This document shows, one piece after another, positions 8,517 through 16,444 of a stretch of 64,000 nt of DNA; the first letter of the stretch is position 1, and every line of letters starts with the position of its first letter. The notes under the pieces were generated by a model. It was not told the origin of the DNA. It searched no databases and worked only from the letters and a program-made list of their open reading frames with translations. Where the stretch lies: NCBI GenBank assembly GCA_019636375.1, contig JAHBXS010000005.1, positions 1 through 64,000 of the forward strand, read 5' to 3'. The position numbers and the translations under genes were made by a program. This DNA is from Pirellulaceae bacterium. Lineage in GTDB: Bacteria > Planctomycetota > Planctomycetia > Pirellulales > Pirellulaceae.

Positions 8517-10189
8517 CTTCGCGGTTACACCGGATCGAAATTACAAATTTCAAGGCTTTTCGCCAATTCACTTTGGAACCTGAAGGACGGCATTTGCTCA
8601 TCTATGGTGGCAACGGCTCAGGAAAGTCCTCTCTGTATTGGGCTTTGTACACCTTTCTTCAAAGTGCTCGAAAATCGCAAGGTGGCATCAAAAAATACTT
8701 CGATCCGACTCCAGAAAATGAGGAGCAATTGTTAAACATCCACGAGCAATCAGAACCTGCACCAAGAGATGGATCGATTGCCCTCACTTTTCGCGAACAG
8801 ACAACCAAGATTGACACACGTTTTGAGATCAGTAAGAACAATCATGGGACATTCAACCATCCTTTCGTTTTGAAGGGCGACTTGGCCAGTGATTTCATAA
8901 CCTACCGTTTCTTCTTTGGGTTTTCTGATTTCCGTCATTCAACACCATCGAACATCTGGCGATTGTTTGAAAAAGAGATATTGCCGTTTTGTGTGAGCAC
9001 CGGTGGAAAAAATCCTCTAACCTGTTGGAACGAAATCGAGTCTGCCAAGCCGAATCCGTTGGGTACACCGGGAATTGCTGGGGCCGCAAACTACGATTAT
9101 TTTCACCGGAAGACCGCTGACTTTGCATCGATGCTGGCGAGCATGGTCGACACAATTTCAACTCAAGCACAGCATTTTTATGATTCACACTTCGCGCACG
9201 ACGACCAAGCTAAATTGTCCTTGCAACTCATAGCGAGTGGGCCAATTTCCTCGGGTGGCAATCAAGGCGAATTCCGATTCGAGAAACCCAAAATTCAATT
9301 CGGCATCCAGATTGACGATGGAAACCCGATCACGCGTCCACAATCATTTCTTAACGAGGCGAAAATGACACAAATCGCTTTGTCCGTCCGCTTTGCGGCC
9401 TCTCTTGTGAATTTGCACGAATCTGATTTGAAGCTGCTCGTTCTCGATGATCTCCTTGTCAGTCTCGATATGAGCAATCGAATGAAAGTTGTTGAAATCC
9501 TTCTTTCAAATCAGTTTGAGGGATACCAACAGGTAGTTCTTACTCATGATCTTGGCTTCTTTCGCGAATTCGAGCGTTGCCTTGGAGCGCACCGCAATGA
9601 ATGGTATTGTGTGCGACTGAAAGGGACAGCTCGTGAAATCATCGTTGCCATAAACGAGAAAAATGATCTGCAAAAGGCGGAAGAGTTTCTTGCAGGCTTT
9701 CAGCTTGACGAAGCCGCCCTCTCTCTTAGAAAAGCCGCCGAAAAGCTCGCGACACGTTACCGAGAACTACTCGATAGAAAATCACTACCTTCGGGCGAGT
9801 TCTTCACCCTCACGGAGAACTTACGTGCCGCCAGAAACAAATTGCTCGCAGAGTTGCCATTTGCGCTTTACGAAAAAGTTTTGAAATGCACACCCAAGGC
9901 CCACCTCGGCTTTCTTCTTCCTTCAAACGAGGCCGATATCGATGCCGTTGCCGAGCTACAGGCCGCAGAAAAAGGAATACTTAAGGCTCAGCGTCGTCGA
10001 TTGCGGCAGGTCATAACGGACGATCAAACGAATGTGCTGCGAAGAATTGAACTAATAGACGACATTCTCGCCTGTACAGGACGCGTTCTAAATCCCGCAG
10101 CGCACGCCGGTGATCCACCAATTTATGAAGCTGAAGTTATTAACGCGCTGAGTTTGATCCAACAGCTTGAACAAGACGTAACACCTTAG
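8513..10189 (+). CDS. RecF/SMC-like AAA ATPase of the defence operon
   Basis: A 558-residue ABC-type ATPase. It opens with the RecF/SMC-like strand pattern I-x-I-T-N-F-K-A-F, then Walker A GGNGSGKSS (residues 32-40). A degenerate signature-like helix (LNEAKMTQIALSVRFA, ~280-296), Walker B LLVLDD (~308-313), D-loop VSLDMSNR and an H-switch LTHDLGFF (~343-350) follow. No long coiled coil or zinc hook is inserted. Residues ~380-558 form a separate helical region ending in NPAAHAGDPPIYEAEV, a segment found at the C-termini of several defence ATPases. It is translationally coupled to the methyltransferase by an ATGA overlap with GAGGGG upstream. Probable role: nucleotide-dependent sensing or switching in the system; a nuclease activity is not evident. 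Confidence 0.8.
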   Translation: MTSRLHRIEITNFKAFRQFTLEPEGRHLLIYGGNGSGKSSLYWALYTFLQSARKSQGGIKKYFDPTPENEEQLLNIHEQSEPAPRDGSIALTFREQTTKIDTRFEISKNNHGTFNHPFVLKGDLASDFITYRFFFGFSDFRHSTPSNIWRLFEKEILPFCVSTGGKNPLTCWNEIESAKPNPLGTPGIAGAANYDYFHRKTADFASMLASMVDTISTQAQHFYDSHFAHDDQAKLSLQLIASGPISSGGNQGEFRFEKPKIQFGIQIDDGNPITRPQSFLNEAKMTQIALSVRFAASLVNLHESDLKLLVLDDLLVSLDMSNRMKVVEILLSNQFEGYQQVVLTHDLGFFREFERCLGAHRNEWYCVRLKGTAREIIVAINEKNDLQKAEEFLAGFQLDEAALSLRKAAEKLATRYRELLDRKSLPSGEFFTLTENLRAARNKLLAELPFALYEKVLKCTPKAHLGFLLPSNEADIDAVAELQAAEKGILKAQRRRLRQVITDDQTNVLRRIELIDDILACTGRVLNPAAHAGDPPIYEAEVINALSLIQQLEQDVTP

Positions 10190-10238
10190 TTTGACGAAAT
10201 CGCCCAATTTGCATACTGAGTCCCGAAAAGAGATAAAA

Positions 10239-12080
10239 ATGGACATCTCCCCCGACAAACAGAACATAGACCGCGTGTTTTCGAACACGACGTATTACAT
10301 TGATTTTTACCAACGAGACTATCGCTGGGATGCGACGCCTGTGCTGCGATTGCTGGACGATGTGTTTTTCAAGTTTCGGGATCAATACGAAGAATCAAAA
10401 GACCTCGATCCAGGAAAAGAGACCATCACGGCAAAGTACCCTTGGTACTACCTCAACACATACGTGACGAACATCGTCGATGGGCGTGTTTATGTAGTTG
10501 ACGGCCAACAACGCTTGACGACGCTTTCTCTTATACTGATGAAACTGAGATTGATGGCCATCAAGTGGGATTCCCAACTCAAGGCGTGGATCGAAGGAAA
10601 AATTGCTGGGACTTCAGGATACGAACACGAATTCTGGATGAACCACGTGGGCCACAAAGCGACTCAAAATGCACTTTTTGAAGGTAAAGAGCCCAAGTCA
10701 ATTTCCACGAAATCTGGCATCACTGCTGTGAATCTGGTGGCCAATTTTCAGGAAATTTCTGCATACCTCAATCGTGAACTCAGCGACAAGCATCAGTTCG
10801 AAACGTTTGTTTTCTATTTTCTCCACCGCCTCGTCCTGATCAATCTTTCGGTGGAACAAACGGATGTCTCAATGGTGTTTGAAGTGATCAATGATCGTGG
10901 TGTTCGTTTACGCCCCTACGAAATTCTAAAAGGAAAATTGCTTGGTCAAATCGACAAGATTGAACTAGACAAAGGCAAGTTCAACGAGTTGTGGGAATCG
11001 CAAGCCTCCGCAATCAACCAATTCAAGGATGATGAAATGGACAGCTTTTTCCGTTTCTACCTGAAAGCGAAGTTTGCCTCGTCCCGGAAAGACGGGCAAA
11101 AGTTCGATGGTGATTACCATCGGGCAATGTTCAGTTCGGATATGGAAGAGCAACTTAAATTGAACCATAACCCGACTCGTGTAAAATCGTTCCTGAAAGA
11201 TGAGTTGACGTATTTTGCGAAATTATACGTCACATTGCTCAACGCCTATACAAGTAGCGATACTGAGTTTCAGCACGTCTATTTCAACGGCTTGCTAGAC
11301 CTGGATGCACCGTTTCTGTTGACCCTCAGTGCCTGTGATCTTCACGACCCGAACGAATCCGAGAAAATCCAGACGATTTCGCGAGAGATCGACCGATACA
11401 TCGCACTTTTGCAGTTGCAGAATGCCTACGATAGCAATGAGTTTGCCGATACGTTGTACACAATTTCGTTAGCCATCCGGAATCGACCGCCGGAAGAATA
11501 TCGCAAGGCATTTGACGATCAATTGACCGCAACAATAGCCGCTCGTCGGAACGTGACCGAAGCAGAGCCTTTCTCTTACGTGGCGTTCAAACAAACGGGC
11601 ATCAACCTAAACACACGATTCAAGCGATTCTTCTTTGCGAGGATCGACTTGTTTTTGGCTGAGAATCTCAATGTCAACCCGAAACACGAAATTGGCGATT
11701 TGGTTACCAAAACAGGGGCCAAGACTGGCTTTTATGTTGAGCATATACTTTCATACAACGAGGAAAATCTTGAATTGTTTGACGACGACGAAGAACGATT
11801 TGAACAGGAACGAAATCGACTGGGAGGCATTTTATTGCTCAAAGGCAAGGATAACATTTCCAGCGGAAACGAACCGTATTCGCAGAAATTGAAGTCTTAT
11901 GCAAACACTTTGTACTGGAATGAGACTCTTCGCAGGGACAGCTACAAGTCAAAGTTGGATATGGTTTCATTGAAGAGACAGCACAATTTGAAACTTGAGC
12001 CACTTGATCACTTCGGCCCAAACGAGCTTGAACAAAGACACCGACTGTTGTACGAAATTTCGCGGATCATTTGGGAATAA
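10239..12080 (+). CDS. DUF262/DUF1524 (GmrSD-like) protein
   Basis: A 613-residue protein. The N-terminal DUF262 (ParB-like/GmrS) domain has YQRDYRW (24-30) and the nucleotide-hydrolysis motif VDGQQR (87-92). The C-terminal DUF1524 domain has the His-Me-finger pattern: EHILSYN (501-507) followed by a G-x-L-L-L-x-x-x-x-N-x-S...Y-x-x-K stretch. In GmrSD-type enzymes these domains act as NTP-driven nuclease against modified DNA (family knowledge). Here the usual EHI-L-P-Q proline is replaced by serine. The start at 10239 is preferred over a TTG at 10191. It is the last gene of the operon, 49 bp after the ATPase, and is a good candidate for its nuclease effector. Confidence 0.82.
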   Translation: MDISPDKQNIDRVFSNTTYYIDFYQRDYRWDATPVLRLLDDVFFKFRDQYEESKDLDPGKETITAKYPWYYLNTYVTNIVDGRVYVVDGQQRLTTLSLILMKLRLMAIKWDSQLKAWIEGKIAGTSGYEHEFWMNHVGHKATQNALFEGKEPKSISTKSGITAVNLVANFQEISAYLNRELSDKHQFETFVFYFLHRLVLINLSVEQTDVSMVFEVINDRGVRLRPYEILKGKLLGQIDKIELDKGKFNELWESQASAINQFKDDEMDSFFRFYLKAKFASSRKDGQKFDGDYHRAMFSSDMEEQLKLNHNPTRVKSFLKDELTYFAKLYVTLLNAYTSSDTEFQHVYFNGLLDLDAPFLLTLSACDLHDPNESEKIQTISREIDRYIALLQLQNAYDSNEFADTLYTISLAIRNRPPEEYRKAFDDQLTATIAARRNVTEAEPFSYVAFKQTGINLNTRFKRFFFARIDLFLAENLNVNPKHEIGDLVTKTGAKTGFYVEHILSYNEENLELFDDDEERFEQERNRLGGILLLKGKDNISSGNEPYSQKLKSYANTLYWNETLRRDSYKSKLDMVSLKRQHNLKLEPLDHFGPNELEQRHRLLYEISRIIWE

Positions 12081-12458
12081 ACACTTATCCAAACCGGTTT
12101 CTCTCCGTATACATCAAAGCACCTGAAGGAAGCCATGAAAAGGATTTGTCTGTTGCTATCCCCCAAGGTGAACCTCAAAACTTTTTAGAGAATAAACGCC
12201 CTGGGACCCCTCGGCGTGTGCCGCCCCTCCCGTTTCGTATATTTCTCAACCCCCTCCCCCTCCCCCCCGTGGCTGAATGACTCCTCACTGGCTGCCTTGC
12301 TCCCTCCATCTGAACCGAATCGCCATCATGCTCTGCCCGATCGACGGCATCGATCCAGTCAGAGGTAGGAGTTTTGTTCTATGCAGAAACTAGACTTGGA
12401 GCTGCGGGATCCAAATAGTCGAGAACCGCAATGATGTTGCCAGTCAGCCCAAACGATA
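12081..12458. other. Intergenic stretch after the defence operon
   Basis: No convincing gene. A very C-rich run occurs at 12247-12272. A ~37-bp block at 12177-12213 is shared with 14867-14903; both lie downstream of the two related HNH 3' ends. The rest shows no recognised coding pattern on either strand. Confidence 0.5.
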
Positions 12459-12557
12459 TCACCGACGATGCTTCGCAATCGCCTGCTTGATTTCCTTTAC
12501 CGAGTATTCCGGAGTTTTTCGATGGCCCATCGAGGGGCAGTTGGAGCAAATAGGAAG
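12436..12557. repeat. Duplicated segment, copy A (pairs with 14921-15042)
   Basis: About 122 bp highly similar to 14921-15042, including a run identical over more than 60 bases across the HNH 3' end and its stop. A second shared block lies 3' of each (12177-12213 and 14867-14903), but at a different distance, so copy A has gained about 200 bp between the blocks. Confidence 0.85.
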
Positions 12558-12570
12558 GAAGCTCCAAATT
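12459..12570 (-). pseudogene. Remnant of an HNH endonuclease gene (3' end)
   Basis: On the minus strand this stretch encodes LPICSNCPSMGHRK, then TPEYSVKEIKQAIAKHRR and a stop. It is nearly the same as the last 33 residues of the intact HNH gene ending at 14944. The zinc/active-site Cys-x-x-Cys-His has become Cys-x-x-Cys-Pro, and the following Ile is Gly, so it could not be active. Upstream only an N-P-I-like trace remains before stops appear. It is therefore a decayed 3' fragment of a related or duplicated gene. Confidence 0.85.
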
Positions 12571-12738
12571 TGGCTTTGTTCATCGCGTTTGGCCCGTTAT
12601 TGGGTTTGGATTCCCGCAGACGATGCGGACGACCGGAGTACCTTAAAGTACAAATTAGAAATTCCCACCCACCGACTTAAGAGTTCTTGGTCGCCTGGAC
12701 CATTGCCAACATGGCCGCCTTGAAGGCTATCGCGATAG

Positions 12739-13209
12739 TCATTTATTTCGAGGATTCATTGGGATCGGTTGGACGACAATTCGTTCGTCTGAGCTTGCAA
12801 ATCCAGCCAAACGGAACACCCACTCTTTGCACTTTGGACGCTTATTTTTGTCGCTGAAGGCCGTCGATGACAATTCGGGAATACTGACATGCCCGCGAAT
12901 CTCATCGCGTGGGGTCGAATTCACGCTCAGACCGATTGATCTTATTTCCGAAACCAGAACTTTGACGATTCCGTTTATTTTTCTCTTGGCCGAGTCGTGA
13001 ATCAAAGCGAGAATGTCGTCAGCTTTATCCAGACAGTCAGCCCGATACAAGCTAATGCCATCCACGTCCTGCTCACTCCCCTTTACTCGCGGCTCGAATG
13101 CACCCGGCGAAACATAAGGCGTCTTGTTGGTGCGGAAACGGTCGGCATAAACGCGCCGATACAACCATTCGTCATCGGCGATGGGCTCTGCTTCTTCTTT
13201 TTTCGGCAT
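12739..13209 (-). CDS. Conserved unknown protein, third gene of TIGR04255 module
   Basis: A 156-residue soluble, acidic-to-neutral protein that I do not recognise by a family name. It contains EWLYRRVYADRF, a segment YVSPGAFEPR, and DVDGISLYRAD. This W-L-Y-R-R-V ... S-x-x-A-F-x-P-R ... D-x-D-G-x-S-x-Y-R-A pattern recurs, in my recollection, in small proteins next to TIGR04255 genes, but I cannot cite a family. It is the last of three minus-strand genes, 30 bp after the preceding one, so it is probably co-transcribed with them. No signal peptide or membrane segment is seen. Function unknown; possibilities include an accessory part of a defence or toxin-antitoxin-like unit. Confidence 0.65.
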   Translation of the reverse strand: MPKKEEAEPIADDEWLYRRVYADRFRTNKTPYVSPGAFEPRVKGSEQDVDGISLYRADCLDKADDILALIHDSAKRKINGIVKVLVSEIRSIGLSVNSTPRDEIRGHVSIPELSSTAFSDKNKRPKCKEWVFRLAGFASSDERIVVQPIPMNPRNK

Positions 13210-13239
13210 TGATCAGAACCATTCGAAACGGACGTTTCC

Positions 13240-13665
13240 TTACGAAACTGAATCGGCGTGAAGGGTTCCCACAAGTCTTCCGGTTTCATAAACCTCAGCT
13301 TTGTCAGGGCTAACGACTTCAATCTCCGTGAATGGTTCATCCGCAAATTCGAAGCTGATTGTTCCATTGACTCCGGCAATGGCCCGCGAGGGAGCAGGAT
13401 AAGCGGCATTTTTGAGTTGGCGGGCAAGTTCAACGGCCATGAGAACCAATCCTCGCTCGGGTGCCGCCGCTCCACCACCGTCCCAGTCATCATCCAGACT
13501 TGCAAAGGAGTTCACGATATCGATGATCGTGTCCCATTCGGCATCGACGCAATCGGCGTCCGAATCGGACTTAGCAAAGACTGGAGTATCACTCGGGCGG
13601 GCTGCCTGAGGTCTTGGTTTGTAGAATTTTACCGCGCCATGGCGCTCAATGATTAGACTCATCAC
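13240..13665 (-). CDS. Small unknown protein (W-D-G-x-G-A motif), second gene of module
   Basis: A 141-residue protein with a central helix-rich segment: SLDDDWDGGGAAAPERG, then a predicted helix (MAVELARQLKNA), then PSRAIAGVNGTISFEF. This D-x-W-D-G-x-G-A ... P ... dG-x-i-x-x-E layout belongs to a widely scattered group of small unnamed proteins. The first ~35 residues are polar and poorly ordered in appearance. Its start overlaps the stop of the upstream TIGR04255 gene (ATGA, 13662-13665), which indicates translational coupling and probably a shared role. No catalytic motif is visible. An alternative reading frame over the same DNA is much less protein-like. Confidence 0.7.
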   Translation of the reverse strand: MMSLIIERHGAVKFYKPRPQAARPSDTPVFAKSDSDADCVDAEWDTIIDIVNSFASLDDDWDGGGAAAPERGLVLMAVELARQLKNAAYPAPSRAIAGVNGTISFEFADEPFTEIEVVSPDKAEVYETGRLVGTLHADSVS

Positions 13666-14468
13666 TTAACTCCCCAACTCGTTTTAGTATCTTCGTCAAC
13701 CATTTTTAGGAATTGCCGAACTGCGACACCATGACCAAGATCCAGACCGTCACGAAGGGTTGGCGTCCATTCTGGTACCAAAGGGCCTCGCGCGGTCATA
13801 CTCAATGTTAATCCCTCTTTGGGTTCATCTTTCCAGTTTCCGATTCCTGCTGTCAGATGAAGCCGACCCAGTTTCGGCTCAATCTCCATTGTCCACTGAA
13901 CATCACGCCGTTCGAATCGTAACGGCTCGACAATTGCAGGAGGTTGGTCTCGAAACAGGCCGGGCAGGAAACGGTTCCAATCCTCAGGAGTTTCCCAATA
14001 CTCTCCTTTCGGAAAGAAATCGACGTAAGTCAACTCCCATTGATTCACTTCGACAGTGCCCACTCCTACTTCATCACAAAATGAAACGAATTTTCCGAAT
14101 TCACTCTCAAACTCTTCAATCAACTCCTTGTAACTCGGCTTGAGTTCGTCTGTCTTACGCCAATTCATGTGGAATCTCGTAGGCTGTAATTGAAGCAACC
14201 GATCTCCTTTTCGGTTGATCAATGTCAGCCGGTTCACCAACGGCGCTGGTTCAACTCTCAACCGCCATTTCCGGGGACTCGCTACCTGGTCAAACCGCTC
14301 GAATTGATCTTCAATCAACGGGTTATCACGAGGATCAATCCAGTCACTTCCCAACCGATCCCAGAACCGACCGAAATGCGCTGACGTAAAGCTCCCGAGA
14401 GGGGCAAACTGAGCCCCTAAAACGAACTCGACAATCGGTGGATTGATAAATGTGGGCGTTTGCTCCAT
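13662..14468 (-). CDS. TIGR04255 family protein
   Basis: A 268-residue protein that starts with the family's hallmark NPPIVEFVLGAQF (about residues 9-21), then HFGRFWDRLG, and later VNQWELTYVDFFPKG and a beta-rich C-terminal half (WTMEIEPKLGRLHLTAG). TIGR04255 is described as a sporadically distributed family of unknown function; the patchy spread suggests gene transfer (family knowledge). It is first of a three-gene minus-strand operon and overlaps the next start by four bases. A weak promoter-like pair (TTGTCG, 17 bp, TTACTG) lies about 60-90 bp upstream on the minus strand. No membrane segment or signal peptide is seen. Confidence 0.85.
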   Translation of the reverse strand: MEQTPTFINPPIVEFVLGAQFAPLGSFTSAHFGRFWDRLGSDWIDPRDNPLIEDQFERFDQVASPRKWRLRVEPAPLVNRLTLINRKGDRLLQLQPTRFHMNWRKTDELKPSYKELIEEFESEFGKFVSFCDEVGVGTVEVNQWELTYVDFFPKGEYWETPEDWNRFLPGLFRDQPPAIVEPLRFERRDVQWTMEIEPKLGRLHLTAGIGNWKDEPKEGLTLSMTARGPLVPEWTPTLRDGLDLGHGVAVRQFLKMVDEDTKTSWGVK

Positions 14469-14943
14469 CGACTATTTGCTCAATTCGCGGAAATTGGCTG
14501 TTTCCAAGCGGAAACACAAGAACCAGTAAAATGAAGTTGTTGTAAACGACAACCGGATGTCGAGTCTAGCTCGTTTGCCAATTATCAACTAGACCATTCC
14601 AGACGCCTGGGTTAATTATCGGAGGCCCCTTTCCGTTTGTCGAGTCGGTGTCCTCGAAACGGGGGTGGAAAAGGGGGAATTCAAGCTGAATCCTCCCCCT
14701 TTGGAGGACACTCAAAAGGCGGGTTTTTGCTGTTTCGATCTAGTCAAGGAACTTGGACCTGAGGACTTCAACATGCTCGCCGGGTTCGAGAGCCGCTCAC
14801 ACTCTACGAAACGTTCGATCTTCTCCACTCCCCAGACCTTCGTCGTCAATTAAATTCGCGACCCTAAAAACTTTTCCGAGAATAAACGCCTTGGGACTCC
14901 TCAGCCCGTCCCACTCATCTGTTGCCAGTCAGCCCTAACGAGG
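14469..14943. other. Intergenic region between TIGR04255 operon and HNH gene
   Basis: About 475 bp without a convincing gene. It holds the presumed promoter region of the minus-strand TIGR04255 operon (near 14480-14560), and the shared block 14867-14903 that also lies downstream of the HNH remnant. A 62-codon open frame at 14665-14853 has no protein-like features and was left out. Confidence 0.5.
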
Positions 14944-15042
14944 TCACCGACGATGCTTCGCAATCGCCTGCTTGATTTCCTTTACCGAGTATTCCGGAGT
15001 TTTTCGATGGATCATCGAGTGGCAGTTGGAGCAAACTGGAAG
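14921..15042. repeat. Duplicated segment, copy B (HNH 3' end)
   Basis: Second copy of the segment at 12436-12557, here forming the true 3' end of the intact HNH gene. The stop codons of the two copies lie 2,485 bp apart in the same orientation, bracketing the three-gene TIGR04255 operon as direct repeats. Confidence 0.85.
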
Positions 15043-15720
15043 CAAGTCCTTGATTGGGTTTGTTTTTCGAACGGATTTTTTGGAAAGGGGGAGGAGATGG
15101 TGAACTTCGATGAAATTCTTTCCAACCTCTCCATAAACATCCTTGAAATCGAAACCGCAAATTTGGCATTTGTATCCAAAATGCTTGATACACGCTTTGC
15201 GAAGCTGCGGATCTCGTTCGTAACGACTCACAAGAACGACGGTTGCACGCCCTTCTTTTTTCGATTGGCTATTTCCGCTTAGGTTTACTTTTCGTTCGGT
15301 GCCAATCAATCGCTTGATTAGCTTTCGAGCTTTTTCCCGACCGCTGACGATTTCCTGAAAAAACTTGGGAACAGTGTACCCAATCGCATCGATTCCAGAA
15401 ATTGGATTTTCTCGACAATCAACGAACCAATTGACTCCGATTCGGTATTCATTCACTTTTGGATACCACTGTGTTAGTTTGTTCTTAGAATGCGATTTAC
15501 CATCCCACTTCTCTTGAACTGCCCCAATCCCAACGACTCCAACTTTAGTTGTATATGCCAACAGAATGTCGCCCGGCCTGAGATTTCCTAAGGGAGCACC
15601 ATACAGTTCGTATTCTCCGTCGCTGATCGCGAGACTGTGCTCGTACCAAAGGTAGAACGGATCGTAGCCTAGAAAACCAGAATTGGTGTTAATGTAGAAG
15701 TAGCGTGCCTCTTGAGACAT
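14944..15720 (-). CDS. HNH restriction endonuclease with PUA/EVE-like N-terminal domain
   Basis: A 258-residue two-domain protein. The N-terminal ~110 residues (YFYINTNSGFLGYDP ... LRPGDILLAYTTKVGVVGIG) look like a PUA/EVE-type fold, a class used to read modified bases. The C-terminal HNH domain has CQIC (185-188), IEVHHLLPLS (His207/208), a conserved Asn221, and CSNCHSMIH (230-238), as in McrA-like enzymes. Together these suggest a modification-dependent restriction enzyme (inference). The start at 15720 has the Shine-Dalgarno AAGGA 8 nt upstream, better than the ATG at 15744. It stands alone on the minus strand at the end of the defence-type region. A decayed copy of its 3' end is found at 12.5 kb. 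Confidence 0.85.
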   Translation of the reverse strand: MSQEARYFYINTNSGFLGYDPFYLWYEHSLAISDGEYELYGAPLGNLRPGDILLAYTTKVGVVGIGAVQEKWDGKSHSKNKLTQWYPKVNEYRIGVNWFVDCRENPISGIDAIGYTVPKFFQEIVSGREKARKLIKRLIGTERKVNLSGNSQSKKEGRATVVLVSRYERDPQLRKACIKHFGYKCQICGFDFKDVYGEVGKNFIEVHHLLPLSKKSVRKTNPIKDLLPVCSNCHSMIHRKTPEYSVKEIKQAIAKHRR

Positions 15721-16444
15721 TAATTTTTCCTTATTTGAGACCAAACAATTCCCATCGGAGAAATCTGGTTAACCGAGTGAAGAATTGCGTTGAAATTCGA
15801 TTTCTAGGCGGTCCAGAGCTAGATCGATCCGGTGAATGGGTGGCCAGCGACTTTTTCCGCCAAGTTAGATTCTTACGACTACGGGGCAAATTTGAGGCGA
15901 TACCACGCGTTTGAGACTTCGTTCAGCCCAAAAACGGCGTTCCAGCCTCTCCGTTCCAGCTTAACTCCCACATCCGGTCGGTCAACAAAATCGATGGGAA
16001 AAAGGGCTGATCGAACAAACTCAGACATTTTTCCGCGCTCTCTGCACCTCTGCGTTTTCAGTATTTCTTGCCAAGGACCTTTTTCTATCGTGACAAGGAA
16101 TTGGAAACGCAGAGACGCTGAGAACGCAGAGAACCAGGGATGCAACCTCCTGTGCGCCTCCGCTGTGCCAAACAGCGATGAAAAATGGCTGCGAACGTTC
16201 TTTGATTGAAAAATAAGACCGGCAAAGCCGCTGAATTCTCCTGCTCAATCAACATAGCTCAAAGGCCGGCATGACGAGTGAATTGGCAAGTTGTAGCCAA
16301 TTGTGCGACGAGGCTTCCGGGAAAAAGTGTGGACGTCCAGAAATTTCCAAGGTTGAAAATGGGAATAGTAGTCCGATGATCGAGAGGACTTAACGGCCAA
16401 AGCCGAGAAACCATAATTCGTCGCCAGCCAAAATGTACAAATTG
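15721..16444. other. Intergenic region with possible gene traces
   Basis: About 720 bp without an assured gene. A minus-strand reading of 49 codons (16028 to 15879) looks protein-like (MSEFVRSALFPIDF ... NEVSNAWYRLKFAP) but stops early, and a second minus-strand frame nearby ends in IDLALDRLEIEFQRNSSLG. These may be pieces of one broken gene. The palindromic repeat at 16036-16132 sits directly upstream of that 49-codon frame. Beyond 16200 nothing was recognised. Confidence 0.4.
16036..16132. repeat. Inverted repeat with CGCAGAG motifs
   Basis: Imperfect arms: CTCTGCGTTTTCAGTATTTC at 16048-16067 continues to 16070, and its reverse complement is approximated by CAAGGAATTGGAAACGCAGAG-type sequence at 16094-16114. 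A further CGCTGAGAACGCAGAG run lies just outside. Elements rich in CGCAGAGxCGC are scattered in many environmental bacterial genomes as REP-like palindromes; no transposase is near. It is non-coding in appearance. Confidence 0.7.

Noticed and set aside
1051-12080. BREX or complete DISARM system
   Set aside because: PglZ, BrxC, DrmA and DrmB are absent, so neither name is justified even though two of the proteins are of the same general types.
14665-14853. 62-codon open frame
   Set aside because: Composition is not protein-like and no Shine-Dalgarno sequence or similarity is evident.
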